From Dysgonamonadaceae bacterium (lineage in GTDB: Bacteria > Bacteroidota > Bacteroidia > Bacteroidales > Azobacteroidaceae), in NCBI GenBank assembly GCA_031276105.1, contig JAISNS010000118.1, positions 1 through 6,946 of the forward strand: a DNA stretch of 6,946 bases, written 5' to 3'. Under the pieces are notes generated by a model, which had not been told where the DNA came from, made no database searches, and saw only the letters and a list, made by a program, of their open reading frames with translations. The translations under genes were made by a program, and so were the position numbers. Below are positions 1 to 6,930 of this stretch, one piece after another (position 1 is the first letter of the stretch; each line of letters begins with the position of its first letter).

Positions 1-3000
1 TTTTCTTCCTGTTCGTTGAAAAATAAGAATATACCGCCGGGACAATAAACAGCGTCAGGAACGTGGATACTATCATTCCGCCGATTACCGAAACGCCCAT
101 CGCAATGCGGCTGTTTGCGCCTTCCGCACTGGCGAAAGCCAGAGGCAACAGTCCCAAAACCGTACATAAACTCGTCATCAGGATCGGACGCAGGCGTTGT
201 ATGGCGGCGCCTTCGATAGCTTCCATTTTGGCGATACCTTCTTCCTGCCGCTGGTTGGCAAATTCGACGATCAGGATGCCGTTTTTAGCTACCAGCCCGA
301 TCAGCATGATAATCCCGATCTGACTGAAAATATTCATCGTAATCCCGCCGGCCTGCATGAAAATCAACGCGCCGGCAATGGCTAAGGGAACGGTGAACAT
401 GATAACTAAGGGATCTTTGAAACTTTCGAACTGCGCGGCGAGAATCAGAAATATCAATATCAAAGCCAACCCGAAAGCAAACATCAGACTGGAGGAACTC
501 TCGCGAAACTCTTTCGACTCGCCGGATAAAGCGGTGCGGAAACTCTCGTCCAGTACTTCTTTGGCGATTTTATCCATCTCTTCCAAGCCTTCGCCGATGG
601 TTACACCTTTGGCCAGCCCCGAACTGACAGTCGCCGAATTGAAGCGATTGTAACGGTAAAGTTGCGGAGGCGCAACGCCTTCCGACAGTTCCACCAGATT
701 ATCCAACTGTATCATCTGCGATAAACTGTTTTTGACGTAGATGGATTTCAGGTCGAGCGGTTTGTTCCGCTGTTGCCGGTTAATTTCGGCCAAAATCTGA
801 TACTGTTTCCCATTCATGTAAAAATAGCCCATCCGCTGACCGCTCAGGGCGTATTGCAGGGTTTGACCGATGTCGCGGGTGCTGACGCCCAGCAACGCCG
901 CTTTGTCGCGGTTGATTTGCACGCGGGTTTCCGGCTTGGTAAATTTCAGGTTAACGTCTGCCATCTGAAATTTCGGATTTTCGCTCACTTTATTCATAAA
1001 CAGGGGAATAAATTCTTCCAGCTTCGCTAAATTAGGGGCTTGCAGTACATATTGTATGGGCATCCCGCCGCGGCGACCGCCGAAAGTCGACTGCTGCTGC
1101 ACAAACGAACGGGCTTCCGTTTGCGTCCGTACCGACGACGAAATGGCGTCGGCAATTTCCATTTGCGTCCGTTCCCGTTCTTTAATGTCGGGCAACATCA
1201 ACTGTATAAACGAAAAGCCTGAACGGATAAGCGTTACATTTGCGACCCGTTCGGGAGCAAGCGAATCGGCCAGAACAGAGATTTTATCCCCGTAATCGCG
1301 GTAAAATTCATAGGTAGAACCTTCCGGCGCCCGCATGTTGATGGTTATCTGCGAACGGTCTTCCAGAGGCGCCATTTCCGAAGGGATTTTTAGCCAGAGA
1401 AGCGCAATCGTTAACAGAGTAACCCCGATAATCGGCCACGTAATCCAGCGATGCGCCAAGAAATAGCTCAGGTATTTTTCGTAAACCCGGTTCATCCCGG
1501 CAAAGAACGGCTCGGTACTCCGGTAAAACCAGTTCTTTTTTTCTCTTTTCCGCAAGATTTTGGCCGATAACATGGGAGTAAAAGTCAGCGCGACGAAAGC
1601 CGAAATGGCGACCGAACCGGACAAAACGATGCTAAATTCCTTAAACAGGCGTCCGGTCATTCCTTCCATGAAGACAATCGGAAAGAAAACCGCTACCAGG
1701 GTGATGGTCGTGGATACGATGGCAAAAAAGATTTCTTTCGCGCCTTCAATTCCGGCTTCTTTCGGGCTGTCGCCTCTTTCGATGCGCACATAGATGTTTT
1801 CCGCCATGACAATCGCGTCGTCTACCACCAAACCGACAGACAGTACGACGGCAAGCATGGAGAGGACATTAATCGAAAATCCGGAAATATACATGATGAA
1901 GAAGGCGCCGACTAAGGAAACAGGAATGACAACCACCGGAACCAGAGTTGCCCGCCAGTCGCGCAGGAAAAGGAAGATAATGACAATCACCAAAATAAAT
2001 GCAATGTAAATCGTTTCTTCCACTTCGTAAATCGAAGCGCGGATAAAGCGGGTATTATCAAAAACGACATCCATTTCCACATCTTCGGGAAGGTCTTTTT
2101 GCATCTGTTTCAAGCGGATTTGCACTTCGTCCGAGATTTCGATATGGTTGGCTCCCGGTTGAGGAATGACGACTACGCTGACCATCGGCACGCCGTTTTT
2201 CCGCATGATGCTTCGCTGATCTTCCGGCCCCAGTTCGGCATTTCCTATATCGCGGAAGCGCACGACATTGTAATTATTTTCGCGGATAATCAGGTTATTA
2301 AATTCTTCCGGCGTTTTCATCAGGCCGAGCGTCCGGATGGAGAGTTCCATTTTATCGCCTTCGATACTTCCCGAAGGAAGTTCCACATTTTCGCGTTCGA
2401 TAGCGTTCCGTATATCCACCGGGGTAATGCTGTAAGCCGCCATTTTGGAGGGATTTAACCAGAGGCGCATCGAATAGCGTTTTTCGCCCCAGATATTAAC
2501 GCCGCTTACGTTGGGAATGGTTTGCAGACGTTCCTTCACCGTCAGGTCGGCAATTTCGCTCAATTCGAGGAGGTTGCGTTTTTCGCTCCGGATCGCGATC
2601 TGGAGGATCGGTTGGTCGTCGGCGTCTGCTTTGGATACGGTTGGCGGGTCGCAATCGCGGGGCAGGTAGCGTTGAGCGCGGGAAACTTTATCGCGGACGT
2701 CGTTCGCGGCGGTTTCCATGTCCACGCTCAATTCAAATTCGACCGTGATGCGGGAGGAGCCTTGACTGCTCGTGCTGGACAGGGAACGAATACCGGGAAT
2801 GCCGTTGATGTTCTGTTCCAACGGTTCCGTAATCTGGTTCTCAATAATATCGGCATTGGCGCCGGGATAGCTCACGTTGACGGTGATAATCGGATTATCT
2901 ACACTGGGGTATTCCCTGACGCCCAAATAACTGTAACCGATAATCCCGAAAATGATGATTACCAGCACAAACACGGTTGCAAGAACCGGCCGCTTAATAC

Positions 3001-3019
3001 TTAATTCCGAAATATTCAC
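1..3019 (-). CDS. HAE1/AcrB-type RND efflux permease (3' end cut by window edge)
   Basis: Inner-membrane proton/drug antiporter of a tripartite exporter, moving hydrophobic or amphiphilic compounds from the periplasm and outer leaflet toward an outer-membrane channel. The frame is open for 1006 codons to the left edge, close to the usual length of this family, so only a few residues and the stop are probably missing. It starts MNISELSIKRPVLATV with TM1 at about 10-30, followed by a large periplasmic porter loop, TM2 at about 333-352 and a second periplasmic loop. The proton relay is intact: Asp400-Asp401 in GLVVDDAIVMAEN (AcrB D407/D408), Lys912 in LVAKNGILIVEF (K940) and Arg944 in RPILMTSL (R971). 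A Gly/Arg loop GGRRGG lies at 647-652. The start is GTG: the frame is closed upstream by a TAA and no ATG fits the family N-terminus. It lies 84 bases after the adaptor and is probably cotranscribed with it. The substrate cannot be read from sequence. Confidence 0.96.
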   Translation of the reverse strand, partial: MNISELSIKRPVLATVFVLVIIIFGIIGYSYLGVREYPSVDNPIITVNVSYPGANADIIENQITEPLEQNINGIPGIRSLSSTSSQGSSRITVEFELSVDMETAANDVRDKVSRAQRYLPRDCDPPTVSKADADDQPILQIAIRSEKRNLLELSEIADLTVKERLQTIPNVSGVNIWGEKRYSMRLWLNPSKMAAYSITPVDIRNAIERENVELPSGSIEGDKMELSIRTLGLMKTPEEFNNLIIRENNYNVVRFRDIGNAELGPEDQRSIMRKNGVPMVSVVVIPQPGANHIEISDEVQIRLKQMQKDLPEDVEMDVVFDNTRFIRASIYEVEETIYIAFILVIVIIFLFLRDWRATLVPVVVIPVSLVGAFFIMYISGFSINVLSMLAVVLSVGLVVDDAIVMAENIYVRIERGDSPKEAGIEGAKEIFFAIVSTTITLVAVFFPIVFMEGMTGRLFKEFSIVLSGSVAISAFVALTFTPMLSAKILRKREKKNWFYRSTEPFFAGMNRVYEKYLSYFLAHRWITWPIIGVTLLTIALLWLKIPSEMAPLEDRSQITINMRAPEGSTYEFYRDYGDKISVLADSLAPERVANVTLIRSGFSFIQLMLPDIKERERTQMEIADAISSSVRTQTEARSFVQQQSTFGGRRGGMPIQYVLQAPNLAKLEEFIPLFMNKVSENPKFQMADVNLKFTKPETRVQINRDKAALLGVSTRDIGQTLQYALSGQRMGYFYMNGKQYQILAEINRQQRNKPLDLKSIYVKNSLSQMIQLDNLVELSEGVAPPQLYRYNRFNSATVSSGLAKGVTIGEGLEEMDKIAKEVLDESFRTALSGESKEFRESSSSLMFAFGLALILIFLILAAQFESFKDPLVIMFTVPLAIAGALIFMQAGGITMNIFSQIGIIMLIGLVAKNGILIVEFANQRQEEGIAKMEAIEGAAIQRLRPILMTSLCTVLGLLPLAFASAEGANSRIAMGVSVIGGMIVSTFLTLFIVPAVYSYFSTNRKK

Positions 3020-3034
3020 GTTTTTAAAAGTTAT

Positions 3035-3098
3035 GAGTTAAGAACTAAGAACTAAGAGTTAAGCTGCGTCAGCACTCTTAGTTCTTAGTTCTTAACTC
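3035..3098. repeat. Perfect 25-bp inverted repeat made of heptamers, between adaptor and pump genes
   Basis: The arms at 3035-3059 and 3074-3098 are exact reverse complements. The 14-base centre adds a 4-bp inner stem (3063-3066 with 3070-3073) around a 3-base loop. Each arm is a run of period-7 units: on the plus strand GTTAAGA, ACTAAGA, ACTAAGA, GTTAAGC at 3037-3064, mirrored by TAGTTCT, TAGTTCT, TAACTCT at 3079-3099. The structure begins 5 bases after the adaptor stop and ends 15 bases before the pump GTG. Neither side has a strong T-run and the stem is AT-rich, so it is not a standard intrinsic terminator. A dispersed repeat of the REP or small-palindrome kind, or an mRNA-stabilising or attenuating hairpin within the operon, fits better. 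Its function is inferred; the structure is seen directly. Confidence 0.93.
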
Positions 3099-3103
3099 TT
3101 AGT

Positions 3104-4192
3104 TTAATAAAAGTTATCTATTGTGACGGGCAGTCCGTCTCTTAATTGTAGTATTCCGCTGACAATCAGGGTATCGCCTGGGTTCAGGCCTTCCAGTATC
3201 TGGATGCTTGATTCGGTGCGTATTCCCTTGATTAATTCCACTTGCCGGGCTTTTCCCCCGGAATAGAGGTAAACAATATCCCGTCCCATTTCGGCGATGA
3301 TGGCTTCGCTGGGAACGGTGAGGGCGTTTTTCAGTTCGCTGGATTTTATTTCCACGTTGGCTGTTTTGCCCGGTTTCAGGCGTCCGTTTGCATTGGGATA
3401 AAGGGCGCGCATTTTGAGCGTTCGCGTGTTTACATCGACCCGCGATTCGATTGCATAGACCGATGCATTGTAAGTGGCCAAGTCGGGCGGCGTTTGAAAC
3501 ACGATATTCGTGCCCGGATGAATCATATTGGCGTATCTTTCGTTCACGGAAAATTCGATTTTCAGAGGCGTAATCTTCGTCAAAGTAGCGATAATAGTGG
3601 TTGGGGAAGCGTAAGCGCCCTCGCTCACCTGCCTCAGTCCGATTACGCCGTCGAAAGGGGCGCGCAGTTCGGTTTGAGCAATCCGCGATTTGACCAGGTC
3701 AACATCGGCGTGCAGTTTTTCCAGTTCGGTATTGACCTGCTCGTAGGCTTCCTTGCTGACGGCGTCTTTTTCCAGGAGCGACTTTTGGCGAAACACCCGG
3801 TCTTCGGCCAAAGGAATCTGGGCTTCCAGTTTTTGCAATTCGGCGAGCAGAGGTTTGTCGTTCACTTTGGCCAACAACTGTCCTTTCGTTACCGCCGTAC
3901 CTTCATGAAAGAAGATATTGGTGATTTTCCCGGAAGTTTCAAAAGTCAAATCCACCTCTTCGTCGGGCACTAAACTTCCGGTTACCAAGATGTAATCCAC
4001 CAAGGCTTCCGGTTTTATTATCTTTACGTTGATATTCAAAGGCGCGCCGCCTCTTCCCGTGGGACGGGGCAAAGGCGCACCCTGCAACACGTCATCGGCA
4101 TTCCATTTCTTTTTTAAAGTCGGGTATAAAGCCATCCCGAAAATAAATAAAGCGATGACGGAAAATAAAATTATTTTGGCAGTTCTACTCAT
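3104..4192 (-). CDS. RND efflux periplasmic adaptor (membrane fusion protein, HlyD/AcrA family)
   Basis: Periplasmic adaptor that links the RND pump to an outer-membrane channel. With the ATG at 4192 it has 362 residues: a short N-terminal membrane anchor (about 6-24) with no lipobox cysteine, a Pro/Gly linker (about 38-52), a first barrel-sandwich/lipoyl half (about 78-110), an alpha-helical hairpin (about 113-175), a second lipoyl half with the RAPFDGVIG motif (177-185), a beta-barrel (about 208-285), and a C-terminal membrane-proximal domain (about 290-358). The frame also opens at a GTG at 4225, but that codon sits beside the -7 promoter box (4227-4234) and would probably not be transcribed as a usable start. 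ATG 4192 also puts the anchor at the N-terminus as expected, behind an A/T-rich leader without a clear Shine-Dalgarno site. It is followed by the RND permease, its natural partner. The linker contains a GC-rich palindrome (4041-4081). Confidence 0.96.
   Translation of the reverse strand: MSRTAKIILFSVIALFIFGMALYPTLKKKWNADDVLQGAPLPRPTGRGGAPLNINVKIIKPEALVDYILVTGSLVPDEEVDLTFETSGKITNIFFHEGTAVTKGQLLAKVNDKPLLAELQKLEAQIPLAEDRVFRQKSLLEKDAVSKEAYEQVNTELEKLHADVDLVKSRIAQTELRAPFDGVIGLRQVSEGAYASPTTIIATLTKITPLKIEFSVNERYANMIHPGTNIVFQTPPDLATYNASVYAIESRVDVNTRTLKMRALYPNANGRLKPGKTANVEIKSSELKNALTVPSEAIIAEMGRDIVYLYSGGKARQVELIKGIRTESSIQILEGLNPGDTLIVSGILQLRDGLPVTIDNFY
4041..4081. repeat. GC-rich imperfect palindrome inside the adaptor reading frame
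   Basis: GGCGCGCC (4041-4048) faces GGCGCACC (4074-4081), and CTCTTCCCGT (4051-4060) faces ACGGGGCAAA (4064-4073), with a GGG loop and a 2-base bulge at 4049-4050. CCCGT/ACGGG is exact; the rest pairs with a few mismatches or wobbles. On the coding strand it encodes GAPLPRPTGRGGAP, a flexible linker between the membrane anchor and the first lipoyl half. Local GC is clearly higher than in the surrounding DNA. It could be a small palindromic repeat carried in frame, or simply biased codons for a low-complexity linker. Confidence 0.6.
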
Positions 4193-4226
4193 TGATATGT
4201 TATTAAATGGATAATCCGAAAACACA

Positions 4227-4259
4227 CAAAAGTACGGTTTTATTGTCGAAAAGAGTAAA
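4227..4259 (-). promoter_or_regulatory. Bacteroidetes-type promoter for the adaptor-pump operon
   Basis: On the minus strand TACTTTTG (4234 to 4227) matches the TAnnTTTG -7 box. TTTA (4259 to 4256), 21 bases upstream, matches the -33 TTTG box in three of four positions. The start of transcription would fall near 4220, leaving a leader of roughly 30 bases before ATG 4192. The rest of the gap between the EEP stop (4308) and the adaptor is A/T-rich; I see no operator-like dyad or strong terminator in it. Confidence 0.6.
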
Positions 4260-4307
4260 AATGCGAGGTTAATATGTCTAAAATAAAAATAAGGAAATGA
4301 AAAGCAC

Positions 4308-5129
4308 TCAGCGGAAGCGTGATTGATATGACCGGTATCCCAAGCAAAAAACGGCGGTATTCAAATTAGCAAACGATATATCGGCAAAAACAGGCCGGTG
4401 ATCGGAGGCTACCGGTTCATTTACCACTTGGGTTTGGCGGACGGAATAAACAAATTCGGCGGGGAGATAGCCGAAAAGGTAGTCGATGGTAACCTGTGGA
4501 TTATTAGCAGGGAAGGTAGGCTGCTTCGGATCGCTCAATATTTTCCATTTTTCCCGGAAGATTTCCAGAACGGGAGAATCAGGTGTTGCATTAATATCGC
4601 CGGCCAATACCGCCGGTTTGCGATACGCTTTCAGCGCTTCTTCGACAAGTAATACCGAAGCAATACGATCTTCTTCATTCAGAGAAAAATGCGTACAGCA
4701 AAAAACATAATCCGGTAATTCGACCAACAACAAAGAGCGCTGTTCTTCTCTTCCCGGAAGAGGAATACGCTTCCACGAAAGCGGCGGTTGTTTCGACAAT
4801 ACGCCAATCCCGTATTTTCCTCCATCGAACAAGATCGAAGCACTATAAACGGAATGCATTTGTGTAAGTTCCGAAAGCCGGAGCAGCACGTCGATTTGTT
4901 CGCTGCGATTCGTAACGCTGTCTAATTCCTGCAAGGCCACTACGTCGGGACACAGTCTGGTGATAACATCCGCAATCCGCCGGTAATCCGTAACATTGTC
5001 CAGCCCTATACCGTTCCTGACATTGTAAGTCATCACCCGAACCGTATTTCCCGAATGGAATTGTTGACAAAAGACGGCAAATACATGAGCCGTCAAACAT
5101 AAAGACATAATTACTTTTTTCATTTTCAT
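4308..5129 (-). CDS. Secreted endonuclease/exonuclease/phosphatase (EEP) family hydrolase
   Basis: Metal-dependent phosphodiesterase of the DNase I/ExoIII/sphingomyelinase fold, 273 residues. An N-terminal signal peptide (about 1-21) indicates export to the periplasm or beyond. Whether the Cys21-Gln-Gln region is a signal peptidase I or a lipoprotein site is unclear: Phe at -1 argues against a lipobox. The active-site set is complete: Asn36 in TYNVRNG, Glu68 in ALQELD, His147 in CTHFSL, Asp178 and Asn180 in AGDINATP, Asp216 in TIDYLF, and Asp243-His244 in SDHRP. The domain should end near ISF (251-253); about 20 further residues have no recognisable motif. ATG 5129 is chosen; ATG 5123 is equally possible and changes two residues. 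The gene begins 19 bases after the POT stop, so cotranscription is likely. Substrate (nucleic acid, phospholipid or inositol phosphate) cannot be told; family members are often only annotated as EEP. Confidence 0.93.
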   Translation of the reverse strand: MKMKKVIMSLCLTAHVFAVFCQQFHSGNTVRVMTYNVRNGIGLDNVTDYRRIADVITRLCPDVVALQELDSVTNRSEQIDVLLRLSELTQMHSVYSASILFDGGKYGIGVLSKQPPLSWKRIPLPGREEQRSLLLVELPDYVFCCTHFSLNEEDRIASVLLVEEALKAYRKPAVLAGDINATPDSPVLEIFREKWKILSDPKQPTFPANNPQVTIDYLFGYLPAEFVYSVRQTQVVNEPVASDHRPVFADISFANLNTAVFCLGYRSYQSRFR

Positions 5130-5148
5130 GGTTTTATTACTTTAAATA

Positions 5149-6831
5149 TTACTTTGCCACCTTTTCCAATCGTTTCATAATGGAAAAGATAAACAAGGCC
5201 GAAAGCAAACAGAGGGCGATCAGCACACTCCAAATCATCCACAATTCCATACCCGTTCCCCAGATTTTGGAAATGACTTTAGTCAAATAATTACCGATAG
5301 CCGTTGCCACAAACCAGCCGCCCATCATCAATCCTTTGTATTTGGGTGGCGCTACTTTACTGACAAAGGAAATACCCATCGGACTTAACAGCAATTCGGC
5401 AAAGGTTAGAACCAGATAAGTACTGATCAACCAGTTGGGTGACACCAGTGTATCGCTTACGCCGCCAACCGATTTCAATTCCGCCGGACTGGCAAGATGG
5501 TAAGACGCCCACGCCAAAACAACGAAACCCAACGCGGCAATAATCATCCCCCAACCGATTTTGCGCGGTGTTGACGGCTCTTTGTTCGCTTTCGCCAACG
5601 AACTGAATAATACAATGGATACGGGCGTCAGTACGATCACGAAGAAGGGATTGAATTGCTGGAAAATTTGCGGTTCGATCGACAGCGATTCCGGAAGTCC
5701 CAGATAACCGGCAATGATTCCGGCAATGGAAAGTCCCAACACGCTTCCCGAAATGATTTTACCTCGCAACTTTTTCGACTGAAACAGACTGAATCCTCCG
5801 TAAACAGCAATCACCAGAAGTACCAAATTGAAAATATCGAACCCGAAACGGCTGAATCCTTCCGCAGAGTTAGTCGTATAGTCGCGTGCAAAGAAAGTCA
5901 TCGTGAGGCCATTTTGGTGGAACGCCATCCAGAAGAAAATTACCACAAAAAATACTAATACCAGCGCAATAATACGCGAGCGGCTTTCTGCCGGAGTAAG
6001 TTCTTCCTGCGTTTCTCCTGCATCGGCGCGTTGCTTTGCCAGTTGCCGGGCATTATAATCGGCGTGTTTAAATGTTCCTTTCAATGTCAGGTAGATAATC
6101 ATCGAAACGATGAGAGAAATGCACGCAACACCGAAACCATAGTTGTATGCGCCCGAAAGCGATTCGATATAGTGTGCGGCAAAAGCGCCTAAATCGCCGG
6201 CAGAAGCTCCTTGAGCGGAAGCCAGTTGAGTCAGTTTTTCCGTCCCTTCCGGAGTAATGCTCCCGTTCAGATACTGATGGGCAAGCGAAGGAATTTGAGC
6301 GTTATAAAACAGGCCGCCCTTTGCCAGGAAATAATTGGTTACTTTCGTTGCCGCGCTGGGAGCAAACATGGCGCCGATATTAATTGCCATATAAAAAATA
6401 CTGAATGCATTATCCCGTTTGTCCTTATGTTCGGGAGCATCGTATAAATTACCGACCATCACTTGAAGATTCCCCTTAAACAATCCGGTACCGATTGAAA
6501 TAAAAGCCAGTGAAGCGTACATAACCCATAAGGCAATGGAACTGTCCTGTACCGGAACGGCCAGCAGCAAATATCCGGCAAACATGATCACAATACCCAG
6601 AGTTACCATTTTACCAAATCCGAATTTATCGGCCAACAGACCGCCTATAAAAGGCATAAAATACACAAATCCAAGGAATAATCCGTAAATATTCCCCGCT
6701 TGATCTTCATTAAAACCAAATTTTGCCTGTAAAAACAAAACAAAGATGGCAAGCATCGTATAATACCCGAATCGTTCGCCGGTATTCGCCAAAGCTAAGG
6801 CATATAAGCCTTTTGGATGATTTTTGAACAT
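5149..6831 (-). CDS. Proton-dependent oligopeptide transporter (POT/PTR2 family, MFS)
   Basis: Inner-membrane symporter that takes up di- and tripeptides with protons. It has 560 residues and many hydrophobic helices, consistent with the 14-helix prokaryotic POT plan. Family marks: GERFGYY at 18-24 (second half of ExxERFxYY), GLFLGFVYFMPFIGGLLADKF at 50-70, FYMAINIGA at 147-154, FHQNG at 304-308, and FAELLLSPMGISFVSKVAP at 477-495 with Glu479. The first Glu of ExxER is Asn16. A roughly 70-residue extramembrane stretch (about 163-230) separates two helices and makes the protein longer than the typical 460-500-residue bacterial POT. ATG 6831 is chosen although the frame is open to a TTG at 6927, because MFKNHPKGLYALA begins just before TM1 and the extra segment would lie upstream of the likely promoter. 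A weak GGA lies about 7 bases before the ATG. It leads the probable two-gene unit with the EEP hydrolase. Confidence 0.96.
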   Translation of the reverse strand: MFKNHPKGLYALALANTGERFGYYTMLAIFVLFLQAKFGFNEDQAGNIYGLFLGFVYFMPFIGGLLADKFGFGKMVTLGIVIMFAGYLLLAVPVQDSSIALWVMYASLAFISIGTGLFKGNLQVMVGNLYDAPEHKDKRDNAFSIFYMAINIGAMFAPSAATKVTNYFLAKGGLFYNAQIPSLAHQYLNGSITPEGTEKLTQLASAQGASAGDLGAFAAHYIESLSGAYNYGFGVACISLIVSMIIYLTLKGTFKHADYNARQLAKQRADAGETQEELTPAESRSRIIALVLVFFVVIFFWMAFHQNGLTMTFFARDYTTNSAEGFSRFGFDIFNLVLLVIAVYGGFSLFQSKKLRGKIISGSVLGLSIAGIIAGYLGLPESLSIEPQIFQQFNPFFVIVLTPVSIVLFSSLAKANKEPSTPRKIGWGMIIAALGFVVLAWASYHLASPAELKSVGGVSDTLVSPNWLISTYLVLTFAELLLSPMGISFVSKVAPPKYKGLMMGGWFVATAIGNYLTKVISKIWGTGMELWMIWSVLIALCLLSALFIFSIMKRLEKVAK

Positions 6832-6893
6832 AATTTTCCGTATTGTTATTAAATTGTTTGTACTGATTTGTAAAAATAAAGATAAATGAGATG

Positions 6894-6901
6894 CAAAAAT
6901 A
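6894..6901 (-). promoter_or_regulatory. Probable -7 box of the POT transporter promoter
   Basis: On the minus strand TATTTTTG (6901 to 6894) matches the Bacteroidetes TAnnTTTG -7 box. The -33 partner is weak: the nearest TTTG-like word is ATTG (6928 to 6925), 23 bases upstream, which is slightly too far. The predicted transcript would start around 6887, giving a leader of roughly 55 A/T-rich bases before ATG 6831, with no evident riboswitch or hairpin. Confidence 0.5.
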
Positions 6902-6930
6902 AGCAATTTATTTAACACACCGTGCAATGT

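Noticed and set aside
2099..3004. Plus-strand open frames of 119 and 160 codons
   Set aside because: Both are antisense shadows of the RND permease, whose frame is continuous and carries the conserved family motifs.
3020..3103. The heptamer hairpin as an intrinsic terminator
   Set aside because: The stem is AT-rich, no strong T-run follows on either strand, and termination here would separate the pump from its adaptor.
3242..3973. A 243-codon open frame on the plus strand
   Set aside because: It lies wholly antisense to the well-supported adaptor gene, has no recognisable domain, and its composition follows from the codon usage of the opposite strand.
4285..4320. Possible terminator after the EEP gene
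   Set aside because: Only a weak stem can be drawn (CAC/GTG and GC/GC with a 3-base bulge around 4302-4318), followed by an interrupted T-rich stretch; not strong enough to call.
4843..5100. An 85-codon minus-strand frame inside the EEP gene
   Set aside because: It overlaps the EEP hydrolase in another frame; the EEP frame contains the complete active-site set, so the overlap is a by-product.
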